Program-made: the position numbers and the translations under genes
Notes under the pieces: generated by a model
Told to the model about the DNA's origin: nothing
Databases searched by the model: none
What the model saw: only the letters and a program-made list of their open reading frames with translations
Assembly (NCBI RefSeq): GCF_003385895.1
Contig: NZ_QRDQ01000010.1
Span: 310,001-374,000 of the forward strand
Reading direction: 5' to 3'
DNA: 64,000 bases
From: Flavobacterium cutihirudinis
Lineage (GTDB): Bacteria; Bacteroidota; Bacteroidia; Flavobacteriales; Flavobacteriaceae
Shown here: piece by piece, positions 44,408 to 52,465 of the stretch
Position numbering within the stretch: the first letter of the stretch is position 1
Layout: every line of letters starts with the position of its first letter

Positions 44408-45040
44408 TTAGTGTTTCAGCATGTTGTGCGCATAGTGAATACCCAAACCATAAGAACCTCCATATTTTTTCATCAAAGTCGTTACCGGACCATACGTTTC
44501 TTCGCGTGCCCAGTCTCTTTGAAGTTCTAATAAATATTGGATGGATGTTATAGGCTGTACGCCAACCTGAATCATTCGCTGAACTGCACGTTCGTGTGCT
44601 TCGTCGCTTACATCTCCACAAGCATCTGTAATTACGTAAACTTCATAACCTTCTTCGATTGCAGATAATGCCGGTCCAACGATGCAAACGCCTGTCCATA
44701 ATCCGGCAAGAACTAATTTTTTCTTGTTTTTTGCTACGATAGCTTTATACGCATTTTCGTCTTCCCAGGTATTCATTGTCGTTCTGTCAATATATCCTGA
44801 AGTTGCAATTGGGTAAAATTCTTCAAGCTCAGGAAAAACAGGTCCTGAAAAGCTTTCTTCGGCAACTGTTGTTACAATGGTATCAACATTGAAAATTTTT
44901 GATGCACCGGCTACGATAGCCACATTTGTACGTAATTCGTGCACAGGAAGATTGCTTGTCGCAAAAGCCATTTGGCCTTCAAAATCGATTAATACTAAAG
45001 CATGATTAGTTGGTGATAATAAGTTAACTGATGGTTTCAT
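44408..45040 (-). CDS. YcaC-like isochorismatase-fold hydrolase
   Basis: A 210-residue cysteine hydrolase. D19 is in LVLIDFEGQ and the nucleophile cysteine in GLWTGVCIVGPALSAI near residue 118; TSGYIDRTTMNTWEDEN matches the YcaC branch. The substrate of YcaC proteins is not established. The gene begins an apparent operon with the porin. A strong -24/-12 candidate lies 32 to 48 bases upstream, with a perfect palindrome a further 55 bases away, so sigma-54 control is likely. Confidence 0.88.
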   Translation of the reverse strand: MKPSVNLLSPTNHALVLIDFEGQMAFATSNLPVHELRTNVAIVAGASKIFNVDTIVTTVAEESFSGPVFPELEEFYPIATSGYIDRTTMNTWEDENAYKAIVAKNKKKLVLAGLWTGVCIVGPALSAIEEGYEVYVITDACGDVSDEAHERAVQRMIQVGVQPITSIQYLLELQRDWAREETYGPVTTLMKKYGGSYGLGIHYAHNMLKH

Positions 45041-45071
45041 AGGTATTTATTTTTAAGATTTATAATTAGTT

Positions 45072-45088
45072 AAGCCAATAAAATGCCA
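45072..45088 (-). promoter_or_regulatory. candidate sigma-54 promoter of the YcaC-like gene
   Basis: On the minus strand TGGCATTTTATTGGCTT shows GG and GC separated by exactly 10 nt, as in TGGCAC-N5-TTGC. Transcription would start near 45062, about 22 nt before the ATG. Confidence 0.65.
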
Positions 45089-45142
45089 CTACCTTATTTA
45101 TTTGATAAATAGGTTTTTAGAAATAAAAGCATGATTTGAATC

Positions 45143-45158
45143 TTACGATATATCGTAA
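45143..45158. promoter_or_regulatory. perfect 16-bp palindrome, possible activator site
   Basis: TTACGATATATCGTAA is a perfect palindrome about 85 bases upstream of the predicted start of transcription for the YcaC-like gene, a normal enhancer distance. It is the best copy of the CGATATWTCG family in this window. Confidence 0.6.
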
Positions 45159-45178
45159 AATTATGAAGCGACTATAAT

Positions 45179-45496
45179 TTAATGGGTTGAAAGTTTTTTG
45201 ATCATTTCCGTAGAAATGGAATCGGCGTAGATGCCAAAAGCGCTGGTGAGAACACCTTTTATTTTATAGATTTCAGATATTATTCCGTAAACAATATCTT
45301 CATCTCCGGGATCTGTATCGCCTTCAAAACGAAATAAATATTCGATTTTGAATTCTTCCGGCGACATGCTTTGTTTGTTGTTATTGTAACGAATACAATT
45401 TGAATCCAGATTAAAGTTTTCTGTAAAACCTTGTGTATTCAGCCATTGCAAAGCTTCAGTAACGGTGTCGAAAGAGGGTTGTTGAAAAAAACTCAT
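45179..45496 (-). CDS. small conserved protein of unknown function
   Basis: A 105-residue acidic cytosolic protein with no signal peptide or membrane segment. It contains a helix-strand pattern: VTEALQWLNTQGFTENFNL, then EFKIEYLFRFEGDTDPGDED and IVYGIISEIYKIKGVLTSAF. I recall similar short Flavobacteriaceae proteins labelled phosphoribosylpyrophosphate synthetase, but nothing in this chain (no PRPP loop, far too short) supports that. It lies upstream of the YcaC-like gene on the same strand. Confidence 0.7.
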   Translation of the reverse strand: MSFFQQPSFDTVTEALQWLNTQGFTENFNLDSNCIRYNNNKQSMSPEEFKIEYLFRFEGDTDPGDEDIVYGIISEIYKIKGVLTSAFGIYADSISTEMIKKLSTH

Positions 45497-45510
45497 AATT
45501 TGAAAAGATT

Positions 45511-45546
45511 AAACTGTCTGTAAAAACGTCTCTTTGCAGACAGTTT
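45511..45546 (-). terminator. intrinsic terminator after the alpha/beta hydrolase gene
   Basis: AAACTGTCTG (45511-45520) pairs perfectly with CAGACAGTTT (45537-45546) across a 16-nt loop. It lies nine bases past the hydrolase stop; the T tract after it on the minus strand is short. Confidence 0.65.
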
Positions 45547-45554
45547 TGATTGAT

Positions 45555-46370
45555 TTATTTTATAAAAGCCAAAATATCATTGTTGATCGTTTCTGCCTCT
45601 GTAGTAGGCATTCCGTGAGGAAATCCAGGATAAGAAATTAATTTTCCGTTTTTCAGTAATGCTGCTGATTTAGGCGCTTGATGATAAGGAACGATTTGGT
45701 CGTCTTCTCCGTGCAATACAAGAACCGGAATATCTAAACTTTTAAGATCTTCTCTAAAATCGGTTTCAGAGAACGCTTTGATTCCATCGTGATGTGCCAA
45801 AACAGAACCCATCATTCCTTGACGCCACCAATTTTGCTTAATTCCTTCCTGAACGGTTTGTCCTTCGCGGTTCCATCCATAAAAAGGAATTGGAAAATCA
45901 TAAAAATATTGTGATCTGGTGAAAGCTGTTCCTTTTCTGATTTCGTCAAAAACGGACAAAGGCACTCCTTCAGGATTTGATTCGCTTTGAACCATAATTG
46001 GAGGTACAGCGCTAATGATTACAGCTTTTGAGATACGTCCTTTTCCGTATTTTGCAGCATAACGAATTACTTCACCACCACCCGTTGAGTGACCAACATG
46101 AATAGCATCTTTTAGATCTAAAGCCTCAACCAATTGCGCAATGTCAGATGCGTAAGTTTCCATGTTGTTGCCTTCAGAAGTTTGGCTGGATCTACCGTGT
46201 CCGCGACGATCATGCGCAATAACTCTGTAACCTTTCTGAAGAAAAAACATCATTTGTGCATCCCAATCATCACTAGATAATGGCCAGCCGTGATGAAAAA
46301 CAATTGGTTGTCCCGTTCCCCAGTCTTTATAAAAAATTTCTGCTCCGTCTTTTACTGTAAATGTGCTCAT
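45555..46370 (-). CDS. alpha/beta hydrolase (non-heme chloroperoxidase/arylesterase type)
   Basis: A 271-residue enzyme without a signal peptide. The oxyanion segment is VFHHGWPLSSDDW, the nucleophile serine is in VGHSTGGGEV near residue 95, the acid in LHGEDDQIVP and the histidine in FPHGMPT. This motif set belongs to cofactor-free haloperoxidases and arylesterases. Its 331-bp upstream gap holds two stacked promoter types: a -7 box with the TTAA palindrome and a -24/-12 candidate with a CGATATTTCG palindrome, so it may be a shared target of both circuits. Confidence 0.92.
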   Translation of the reverse strand: MSTFTVKDGAEIFYKDWGTGQPIVFHHGWPLSSDDWDAQMMFFLQKGYRVIAHDRRGHGRSSQTSEGNNMETYASDIAQLVEALDLKDAIHVGHSTGGGEVIRYAAKYGKGRISKAVIISAVPPIMVQSESNPEGVPLSVFDEIRKGTAFTRSQYFYDFPIPFYGWNREGQTVQEGIKQNWWRQGMMGSVLAHHDGIKAFSETDFREDLKSLDIPVLVLHGEDDQIVPYHQAPKSAALLKNGKLISYPGFPHGMPTTEAETINNDILAFIK

Positions 46371-46482
46371 GATTTTTGATTTTAAGATTAATAGTGTTTT
46401 ATATTTTAACTTAAATTGATATTATGATTTAAAATTTAAACTTTTTGAATGTTTTATATTTTACTTTGTTATTAGTATGATA

Positions 46483-46528
46483 CAAATGTATTAGAGAATG
46501 AAATCTGTATCGATTAATCTAGATTAAG
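46483..46528 (-). promoter_or_regulatory. promoter with shared TTAA-palindrome activator site
   Basis: Minus-strand -7 box TACATTTG (46490-46483) with the perfect palindrome TTAATCTAGATTAA (46514-46527) exactly 23 nt upstream. The 20-bp element 46509-46528 differs from the one before the dioxygenase gene (30671-30690) at one base. Confidence 0.7.
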
Positions 46529-46568
46529 AAGTAAAAAACAGACTTAACATTTTAAATTCATATTTTGA

Positions 46569-46596
46569 TGCCAAACAATAGCCAATTAACGTGCCT
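46569..46596 (-). promoter_or_regulatory. candidate sigma-54 promoter(s) of the alpha/beta hydrolase
   Basis: Two overlapping readings on the minus strand: TGGCTATTGTTTGGCA (46584-46569) with the correct GG-N10-GC spacing, and AGGCACGTTAATTGGC (46596-46581) with a textbook GGCACG -24 but 11-nt spacing. Confidence 0.45.
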
Positions 46597-46651
46597 TTAG
46601 ATTTAAACCCTTTATTTTAAAGGGAATCCATGATTTGAGGTATTTTTTGTT

Positions 46652-46667
46652 TTACGATATTTCGTAA
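46652..46667. promoter_or_regulatory. CGATATTTCG palindrome, possible activator site
   Basis: TTACGATATTTCGTAA is a 16-bp palindrome with one mismatched pair, followed by TTTTATGAAG as at 30802 and 45143. It lies about 70-85 bases upstream of the -24/-12 candidate and just past the stop of the next hydrolase gene. Confidence 0.55.
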
Positions 46668-46701
46668 TTTTATGAAGTCGAATTATTGATAATGATACTT
46701 T

Positions 46702-47472
46702 TTATAAATCTTCGTACCATTTTAGAATATAATCGGCTACACTTTCCCAGCCAGGTTCGCCACAAATAAAATGACTTTTGCCACTGAATATCTTGATGTC
46801 TACACGACCGGCATTATCTCTATATTTTCGGGCAATGGTTTGGGTGAGGGAAGGAGGAAAGATGTGATCGCTGCCACCGCCAACAAAAAGAATGGGTTCA
46901 TGCGGCTTTTTGAAATTGATATTAGAAAAAGAATTTAGCACCAATTCGCGGCTGACTTTGTAACTTTCAGGAACTGCAAATTTTTCAAAAGCTTTTTGTC
47001 TTTCAGCCTCAGGCAAAGTATTAAAAAAGGCGTAATCGTACCAATCGCGGCTTCCCATAAAATATTTATTAGAAGAAAAGAATCCGAAAGCCGGAATAAC
47101 CGTTTTTAAGGTTTGAAAAGGTGGAAAAACATTTTTTGGAGGAGCACCATCAATACTTACAGCGGCTGATACTTTGCCCAATTCTGCTAACTTCAAAGCC
47201 GCCATACCAGCCATAGAATGTCCAATAACTAATGGTTTTTCTGGCAATGAATCTATCAATTGGCTGATATTGTTAACAACATCAATAAATCCAGTTTTTG
47301 TTAGTTGCGGATGCACTTTTGCTCGTAGTTCAGTGGGATTTCCGTCGTGTCCGGGATTTGCGGGTGTATAAACCGTATAACCCTTATTTTCATAGTACTT
47401 TTTCCATTCTGCCCAGGTTTTGTCGTTTACAAAATTTCCGTGAATAAGTACAATAGTTTTTGATTTTGACAT
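46702..47472 (-). CDS. alpha/beta hydrolase, esterase type
   Basis: A 256-residue cytosolic hydrolase: IVLIHGNFVNDKTWAEW (oxyanion), VIGHSMAGMAALKL (nucleophile near residue 94), FVGGGSDHIFPP (acid) and GKSHFICGEPGW (histidine). It resembles the hydrolase at 54436 along the whole chain, including WxxW-KxxYENKGY and the SREL..N.SNINF / HEPILFVGGGSD blocks, so the two are paralogues. It lies two bases after an isochorismatase-fold gene, and so shares its transcript. Confidence 0.88.
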   Translation of the reverse strand: MSKSKTIVLIHGNFVNDKTWAEWKKYYENKGYTVYTPANPGHDGNPTELRAKVHPQLTKTGFIDVVNNISQLIDSLPEKPLVIGHSMAGMAALKLAELGKVSAAVSIDGAPPKNVFPPFQTLKTVIPAFGFFSSNKYFMGSRDWYDYAFFNTLPEAERQKAFEKFAVPESYKVSRELVLNSFSNINFKKPHEPILFVGGGSDHIFPPSLTQTIARKYRDNAGRVDIKIFSGKSHFICGEPGWESVADYILKWYEDL

Positions 47473-47474
47473 GA

Positions 47475-48014
47475 TTATTTGATTAAAGTTAAAATTTCTT
47501 TGAAAATTTCTCGTTTGGAGTCTTTTACAAGTTCATAAAGACACATTTCGACATTGGTTAATCCGGCTCCTTTATTTTGTAGCTTTTCTAAAGCCAGTTC
47601 AACGCTGTCTTTGGATCTTGAAGAAACACAATCTGCAACAACTTCGATTTCGAAATTATGAGACAATAAACCTAGAACCGTTTGGTACACACAAATATGA
47701 GCTTCAATACCACAGATTAGCCATTGTTTTCTGTTGCTTTCTAAAATGGCTTTTTTAAAAGCTTCATTTTCGAAAGCATTGAAAGTATATTTTTCCACCG
47801 GCTTTTGTGGACTTAACAATTTTCCGATTTCAGGTATCGTCGAACCTAAACCTTTTGGATTTTGTTCTGCATAAATTATCGGAATTGACAGCATTTGACA
47901 GCCACGAATAAGTTTCTCAAGATTTGAAACTAATTTTTCGCTTTCGTTTACAATTCGCGCCAGTTTGCCCTGAACGTCTATTATAATTAATCCTGTGGTT
48001 TCTTGTGTAAGCAT
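47475..48014 (-). CDS. isochorismatase-fold cysteine hydrolase
   Basis: A 179-residue protein with the triad visible: Asp in LIIIDVQGKLA (about residue 13), Lys in VEKYTFNAFENEAF (about 79) and Cys in ICGIEAHICVYQTVLGLL (about 116). Short isochorismatase-like hydrolases act on amides such as nicotinamide, carbamoyl groups or unknown substrates. It is in an operon with the hydrolase at 46702. Confidence 0.9.
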   Translation of the reverse strand: MLTQETTGLIIIDVQGKLARIVNESEKLVSNLEKLIRGCQMLSIPIIYAEQNPKGLGSTIPEIGKLLSPQKPVEKYTFNAFENEAFKKAILESNRKQWLICGIEAHICVYQTVLGLLSHNFEIEVVADCVSSRSKDSVELALEKLQNKGAGLTNVEMCLYELVKDSKREIFKEILTLIK

Positions 48015-48205
48015 AAGTTTTGGCTGTTTATTACTAAATTCTTAAACAATCTATTTGCTTCTTATCATCAGATTCCTGTGAAGGATGCTTTTTTTTCTTT
48101 TATAAAAAATGAAAGCATTTCTCTTAGTTTGTGTATTTAATTGGTTGAAAATTAAATAGTTATTAAAGTTAAGAAATCTTCTATAGTGTTTTCAAAATGA
48201 ACAGA

Positions 48206-48832
48206 TTATATTTTTTCATCTTTTAAATTAGAGATAAAATCATCGGTTGTTAAGAGACTGTGGCCGTAATTTGGAAAATTAGTTTCTACAGTCGCTTTGA
48301 TTTCATCCCAATTGAAAGCTCCAATTCCGTCTTTTATTAAAGTCACATGATAACCTAGTTCGACTCCATATCTTGCTGTAGAATCAATACAGGTATTGGC
48401 GCGCATTCCGGCCAGAACGATATGTGTTATGCCATGTTCTTTCAGCAGAAAGTCAAGATCAGTATTCGCAAATCCGCTGGCTGTCCAATGATTTTGTGCT
48501 ATTAAATCTCCTTCCTCTGGTTGAAGATCGGGATGGAATTCGCCGCCCCAACTGTCTTTTTCGAAAAGAGATAATTTCAAGCTTCCCAAATGCGATGGCG
48601 ATAAAAATTTCCAGTTCAGATAATCTCCTTTTTGCGTCTTTCTGTGTGGCGCATAAATAATCTGGATATTGTTTTTACGGCATTCAGCGACCAGCTTTAT
48701 TAAATTGGGAACAACATTATTTTCTATAACAGTTTGTTTTACTGTTTCCCAGAGTTTTCCTCCTTCTGAAAGAAAATCATTAAAAGGATCAATTAAAATT
48801 AAAGCTGTTTTACTAGTTAAATCAGTTTCCAT
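48206..48832 (-). CDS. isochorismatase-fold hydrolase with altered lysine position
   Basis: A 208-residue protein of the cysteine hydrolase family: Asp in LILIDPFNDFLSEGG and Cys in VLAGMRANTCIDSTARYGVE. Where relatives carry the catalytic Lys in a K-x-H-W segment before SGFANTDLD, this protein reads LIAQNHWTASGFANTDLD, so Gln appears to replace it. Alignment would be needed to be sure. It lies 72 bases after a secreted protein gene and 191 bases before the next isochorismatase-like gene. Confidence 0.83.
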   Translation of the reverse strand: METDLTSKTALILIDPFNDFLSEGGKLWETVKQTVIENNVVPNLIKLVAECRKNNIQIIYAPHRKTQKGDYLNWKFLSPSHLGSLKLSLFEKDSWGGEFHPDLQPEEGDLIAQNHWTASGFANTDLDFLLKEHGITHIVLAGMRANTCIDSTARYGVELGYHVTLIKDGIGAFNWDEIKATVETNFPNYGHSLLTTDDFISNLKDEKI

Positions 48833-48904
48833 AAGATTTCAGATTTTAGCATTAATTAATTTCAGTAATTTTTTGAATGAAGAATTTCTGTAACGAGTTA
48901 AATT

Positions 48905-49648
48905 TTATTTTACAGAATACGGTAACGAAAGATTACCGCTCACGACAGTATAAACTTTATAAACACCAAGCATTGGTTTTGTTCCTTCGCCTTCATGCGA
49001 ACCTCCGGCGCCAGTGCTGACTTCCATATAACAGCTTACGGCATCGAACTTAAAATCGGTTTTATTGTTGATTCTGAAATTAGGTACAATTACTTTTATG
49101 GAATTTCCTTTTGCCACGATGTTGAAACCCGGGCTGTCCATATACATTGCCATGCCTGGATTTGTTGGAGGTAAAACTACTTTTGGATCTCCTTTTGTAA
49201 ATTCTTTTACGGAAAGTCCGCCGCCAACACGTTTGTCTTCCACTAATAAAACCCAGTGCGCGTGCCAGATTAGGCCATCATTAAGGTAATTTCCGTCGAG
49301 ATTTTCATCCCAAAGCGGTGTGTCTTCAAAATCTGGATGTGAGGTGAGGGCAAGTGCTACAATTCCTTCGGCTTGACCGAAACCAATATCAGAAGATTTT
49401 AAAGTAGTAGGGAAAACATACGCTAAAACCGGAGCGCCATTTAATTGCCCAACGGGTTTAGGCATTGTTTTTCCTGCAGTTCCTTCGACTTTTATATCCC
49501 AAACCGTCAAACCTAAATCTGCTTTATGGGTTATGGTAGCCGATTTGATTTTGAAATCATTGTTGTTGTAAGTGCCACATTTATCACAGGCTTTTGCGGC
49601 ACTATAATTTAAAAATAGAATAACTAATAGTAGTATTGATTTTTTCAT
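48905..49648 (-). CDS. secreted protein of unknown function with N-terminal CxxC
   Basis: 247 residues from the ATG at 49648 (MKKSILLLVILFLNYSAAKA, a signal peptide), preferred over a longer frame that starts 51 bases upstream. The mature protein begins CDKCGTYNNN, whose Cys pair may bind metal or form a disulfide. Later WHAHWVLLVEDKRVGGG and a final beta-rich half suggest a beta-sandwich. I do not recognise a family. The start is 24 nt after a predicted sigma-54 transcription start. It leads the run toward three cytosolic hydrolases. Confidence 0.75.
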   Translation of the reverse strand: MKKSILLLVILFLNYSAAKACDKCGTYNNNDFKIKSATITHKADLGLTVWDIKVEGTAGKTMPKPVGQLNGAPVLAYVFPTTLKSSDIGFGQAEGIVALALTSHPDFEDTPLWDENLDGNYLNDGLIWHAHWVLLVEDKRVGGGLSVKEFTKGDPKVVLPPTNPGMAMYMDSPGFNIVAKGNSIKVIVPNFRINNKTDFKFDAVSCYMEVSTGAGGSHEGEGTKPMLGVYKVYTVVSGNLSLPYSVK

Positions 49649-49682
49649 GATAAATGGTTTAAAGAGTTCATTTTCTTGAGAA

Positions 49683-49698
49683 ACCAATTTACATGCCA
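49683..49698 (-). promoter_or_regulatory. candidate sigma-54-like promoter of the CxxC protein gene
   Basis: Minus strand TGGCATGTAAATTGGT: a clean TGGCAT -24 element with TTGG where TTGC is expected at -12, correctly spaced. Start of transcription would be near 49672. Direct repeats AGTG..ATTTCGCTA lie 55-100 bases upstream. Confidence 0.45.
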
Positions 49699-49750
49699 CG
49701 TCAATAAACTTATTGTTTACTAGGTCTTTAGCGTTATTTTCTTAGATCAA

Positions 49751-49801
49751 AGTGCTATATTTCGCTAAAGCGATTTAGATTAGTGAAATTTCGCTATAAA
49801 G
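49751..49801. promoter_or_regulatory. direct repeats of an ATTTCGCTA motif
   Basis: AGTGCTATATTTCGCTAAAG (49751-49770) and AGTGAAATTTCGCTATAAAG (49782-49801) repeat with 31-bp spacing. The core resembles the half-site AGTGATATTTCGCTA at 56466 and the CGATATTTCG palindromes. Confidence 0.5.
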
Positions 49802-49824
49802 AATTTTAGTGTTTTCTTTTCAAA

Positions 49825-52260
49825 TTATCGTCTGTTTTCAATGATTGGAAATTCTTTTGAAAACTCAATTTTAAAGATTGTTCCGTTGTTATTTTCCATA
49901 GAAAAATTAGCATCCAAATCGTCGCTTAAACCTTTTATAAGACTTAGCCCAAACGAATTGATTTTTTGTGCACTAATATCAGTATCAAAACCAATTCCGT
50001 TGTCTGCGATGGTCAATAAAATTTTGTTTTCTTTAGTGGTTTCCAGTGTAATGTAAATCATTCCTGTACGATCTTCAGGGAAAGCATATTTTATTGAATT
50101 GGTAATCGCCTCGTTTAGAATAAGTCCAAGCGGAACGGCCTGCGCAACATCTAATTCTAACGGATCAATTTTTAATTCAAAACGAATTCGTTGCCCAAGA
50201 GAAAAAGATTCACGTAAATATTCTACCAATTCTCTGATGTAATTTGGCATATTGATCGTCGAGATATTTTCGGAATTGTATAATTTCTGATGAATTAATG
50301 ACATCGAATGAATACGATGCTGACTGTTTTTGATTGCTGATAATGCCATATCATTTTCCAGATAAGCGGATTGTGAATTTAACAGACTTATTACAGTTTG
50401 TAGATTGTTTTTTACACGATGATGAATCTCTTTCAGAAGCCATTCTTTTTCATCGAGCAAATGCCTCAAATTGATGTTTTTCTGATTGATTTCTTTTTCT
50501 TTCAGTTCTAATTCGGCGTTAGTTCTTTGTTTCAAACGGTATCGATTATACAATAAAGCAATAAAAAGCACCAATAAAACCAAACTCCAGATTGAAAGCG
50601 TATTTATTAATTTTGATTTTTTTAATGCCGTTTCCTGTAAATCAGTTTCTTTGTCTAATAATTTGATTTTCTGTTCTTTGTTTTCAGTTTCATACTGAAT
50701 TCTAAGTTCTTCAATTTGTTTGTTTTTGGCATAATCCAAAAGAGAATCACTCATTATTTTGTATAATTTATGATGCGCCAAAGCCGATTTAAAATCACCT
50801 TTTAAGGAATCTAATTTGACAAAAGACAGCTGTAACGCTTCTGAATTGTATGTTTTGTTATATTTTTTTGAAACAGTCTCAATTTTATCAATGTACAATT
50901 TTGTTTTTTGCAGGTTTTTTCGGTTTCCATAAAATAAAGCAATAGCCGAATACGTATTGCAAACATCTCTGTGGGTCTGTGGCGAGTCTAAAGCATCAGC
51001 AGCTTCTCCGGCTTTTATGAAATACTTTTCGGCGGTGCCATAATTTTTAATTCTCCAATAACAATTGGCATAACCGTAATTCATGAGCATATTGTCAAAC
51101 TTATTTGGTGGCGCGTATTTACTTGTTATAGAATTCATGTATTCGATTGCCTCTTTATTTTTTCCTTTCTCTGACAAAGATGCTGTCGCTGTTATAAAAC
51201 TCTTGTACCAACTTCCGCTGCTATAAATACTTTGTCCGTATTTAATGCTTTTTTCGGACATTTTTATTGCTTCATCAGTATGTCCCATTTGTAAATAAAC
51301 GATTCCCAGTCGCATATAGAAAATATCGGCAAAGGTGTAGTCGTTTGTTTTCTCCATAGTTTCAACACTTTTCAGCGCATAATAAAGTGCATTTTTGATA
51401 TTGAATTGTACGCCTTCGATATAAGAGATTGTAGTTTCGCTAAATTGTTGCTGTCTAAAGCCAATTTTTCGCATAGCGGCAATATTCTGATAAAGTATTT
51501 TCTTCGCGTCATTTATTTTTCCGTGCCAGAAATAAATCGTGCAAAGCTTCGATTTTACCTGAAGTACTTTTTCTTCTTGTCCCAGAGTTGTATATAAGGC
51601 TTCTGCTTCTTTTAGAATTTTTTCTTTTTCAGGATCGAGGTCATATTGATAGCTTGCCTGATTGTACAAAGCATCTGCGATTGCAGTTTTATCATTTGTT
51701 TTTCGGCATTCAGTTACAACTTGCAAAAAACATTTTTTGCTTTCCGGATAATTATTTATCTGAAAATAATATTTGCCAAGAAGCATTAAACTCTCATGTT
51801 GCCATTTTTGGATTTTTAGCTCATTGCTGATTTTTACTGCCTCGGATATGTAAATGTTGGCATTGGTTATATCTTCGGGTTTTGTAAAAGGTTGAAACAA
51901 ATAATGAATTCCTAGTTGCAACGCTAATTTTATTTTCTCTACTTCTTTTGATTTAACGTAAAGCTGTTTTGCGGCGGTGATATTTCCGTTTTCGATTAAT
52001 TTGCTTCCAATTAAAAAACTTCCATCATTAAAACCCTCGTCATAAGCTAAAGCCAACGGCAATTTATACGCTTTACAGGTAAGTACTACAGAACTATCAG
52101 CATCTATAGATCCCTGATTTGAATTGTATAAATAAGAAGAGCAAGTATGAATTAATAGTCGCTTCTTTTTTAAATCATAATTTACTGTTGCAGGATGGTT
52201 TTGTGCCTGAGAATTAATTGTAATAAAAAACAGCAGACAAAACGAGTAAAGTAGCTTCAT
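49825..52260 (-). CDS. TPR-containing sensor histidine kinase (HisKA_2)
   Basis: An 811-residue paralogue of the kinase at 36219: signal peptide (about 1-19, NSQAQ), periplasmic TPR-like helical repeats (about 60-540), membrane helix near 585-605 (NTLSIWSLVLLVLFIALLYN), coiled coil, HisKA_2 with EIHHRVKNNLQTVISLLNSQ and HATPase_c with NEAITNSIKYAFPED and IADNGIGFD. It is divergent from an NtrC-type regulator (205-bp gap), its likely partner. A TATATTTG -7 box lies at 52299-52306 on the minus strand. Confidence 0.93.
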   Translation of the reverse strand: MKLLYSFCLLFFITINSQAQNHPATVNYDLKKKRLLIHTCSSYLYNSNQGSIDADSSVVLTCKAYKLPLALAYDEGFNDGSFLIGSKLIENGNITAAKQLYVKSKEVEKIKLALQLGIHYLFQPFTKPEDITNANIYISEAVKISNELKIQKWQHESLMLLGKYYFQINNYPESKKCFLQVVTECRKTNDKTAIADALYNQASYQYDLDPEKEKILKEAEALYTTLGQEEKVLQVKSKLCTIYFWHGKINDAKKILYQNIAAMRKIGFRQQQFSETTISYIEGVQFNIKNALYYALKSVETMEKTNDYTFADIFYMRLGIVYLQMGHTDEAIKMSEKSIKYGQSIYSSGSWYKSFITATASLSEKGKNKEAIEYMNSITSKYAPPNKFDNMLMNYGYANCYWRIKNYGTAEKYFIKAGEAADALDSPQTHRDVCNTYSAIALFYGNRKNLQKTKLYIDKIETVSKKYNKTYNSEALQLSFVKLDSLKGDFKSALAHHKLYKIMSDSLLDYAKNKQIEELRIQYETENKEQKIKLLDKETDLQETALKKSKLINTLSIWSLVLLVLFIALLYNRYRLKQRTNAELELKEKEINQKNINLRHLLDEKEWLLKEIHHRVKNNLQTVISLLNSQSAYLENDMALSAIKNSQHRIHSMSLIHQKLYNSENISTINMPNYIRELVEYLRESFSLGQRIRFELKIDPLELDVAQAVPLGLILNEAITNSIKYAFPEDRTGMIYITLETTKENKILLTIADNGIGFDTDISAQKINSFGLSLIKGLSDDLDANFSMENNNGTIFKIEFSKEFPIIENRR

Positions 52261-52465
52261 GGTTTATTAGAATTAAATTTTAGTAAGTTTTAGATTAACA
52301 AATATAATTAGAAATGACATTCTGTTTTTGAAAAAATAAACGAAAATTAATATTAAATGTGATTTTTCTTTACCTAAATTTGACAAATGGTTATTTTAAC
52401 TATTAGAATTTAACTATTTTTGTGTCAATGAATTACGTGCAATATTAGGTAAAATTTATTCACTT

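Noticed and set aside
45179..45496. Phosphoribosylpyrophosphate synthetase
   Set aside because: At 105 residues and without a PRPP loop or nucleotide-binding motifs the name seen for similar proteins cannot be right.
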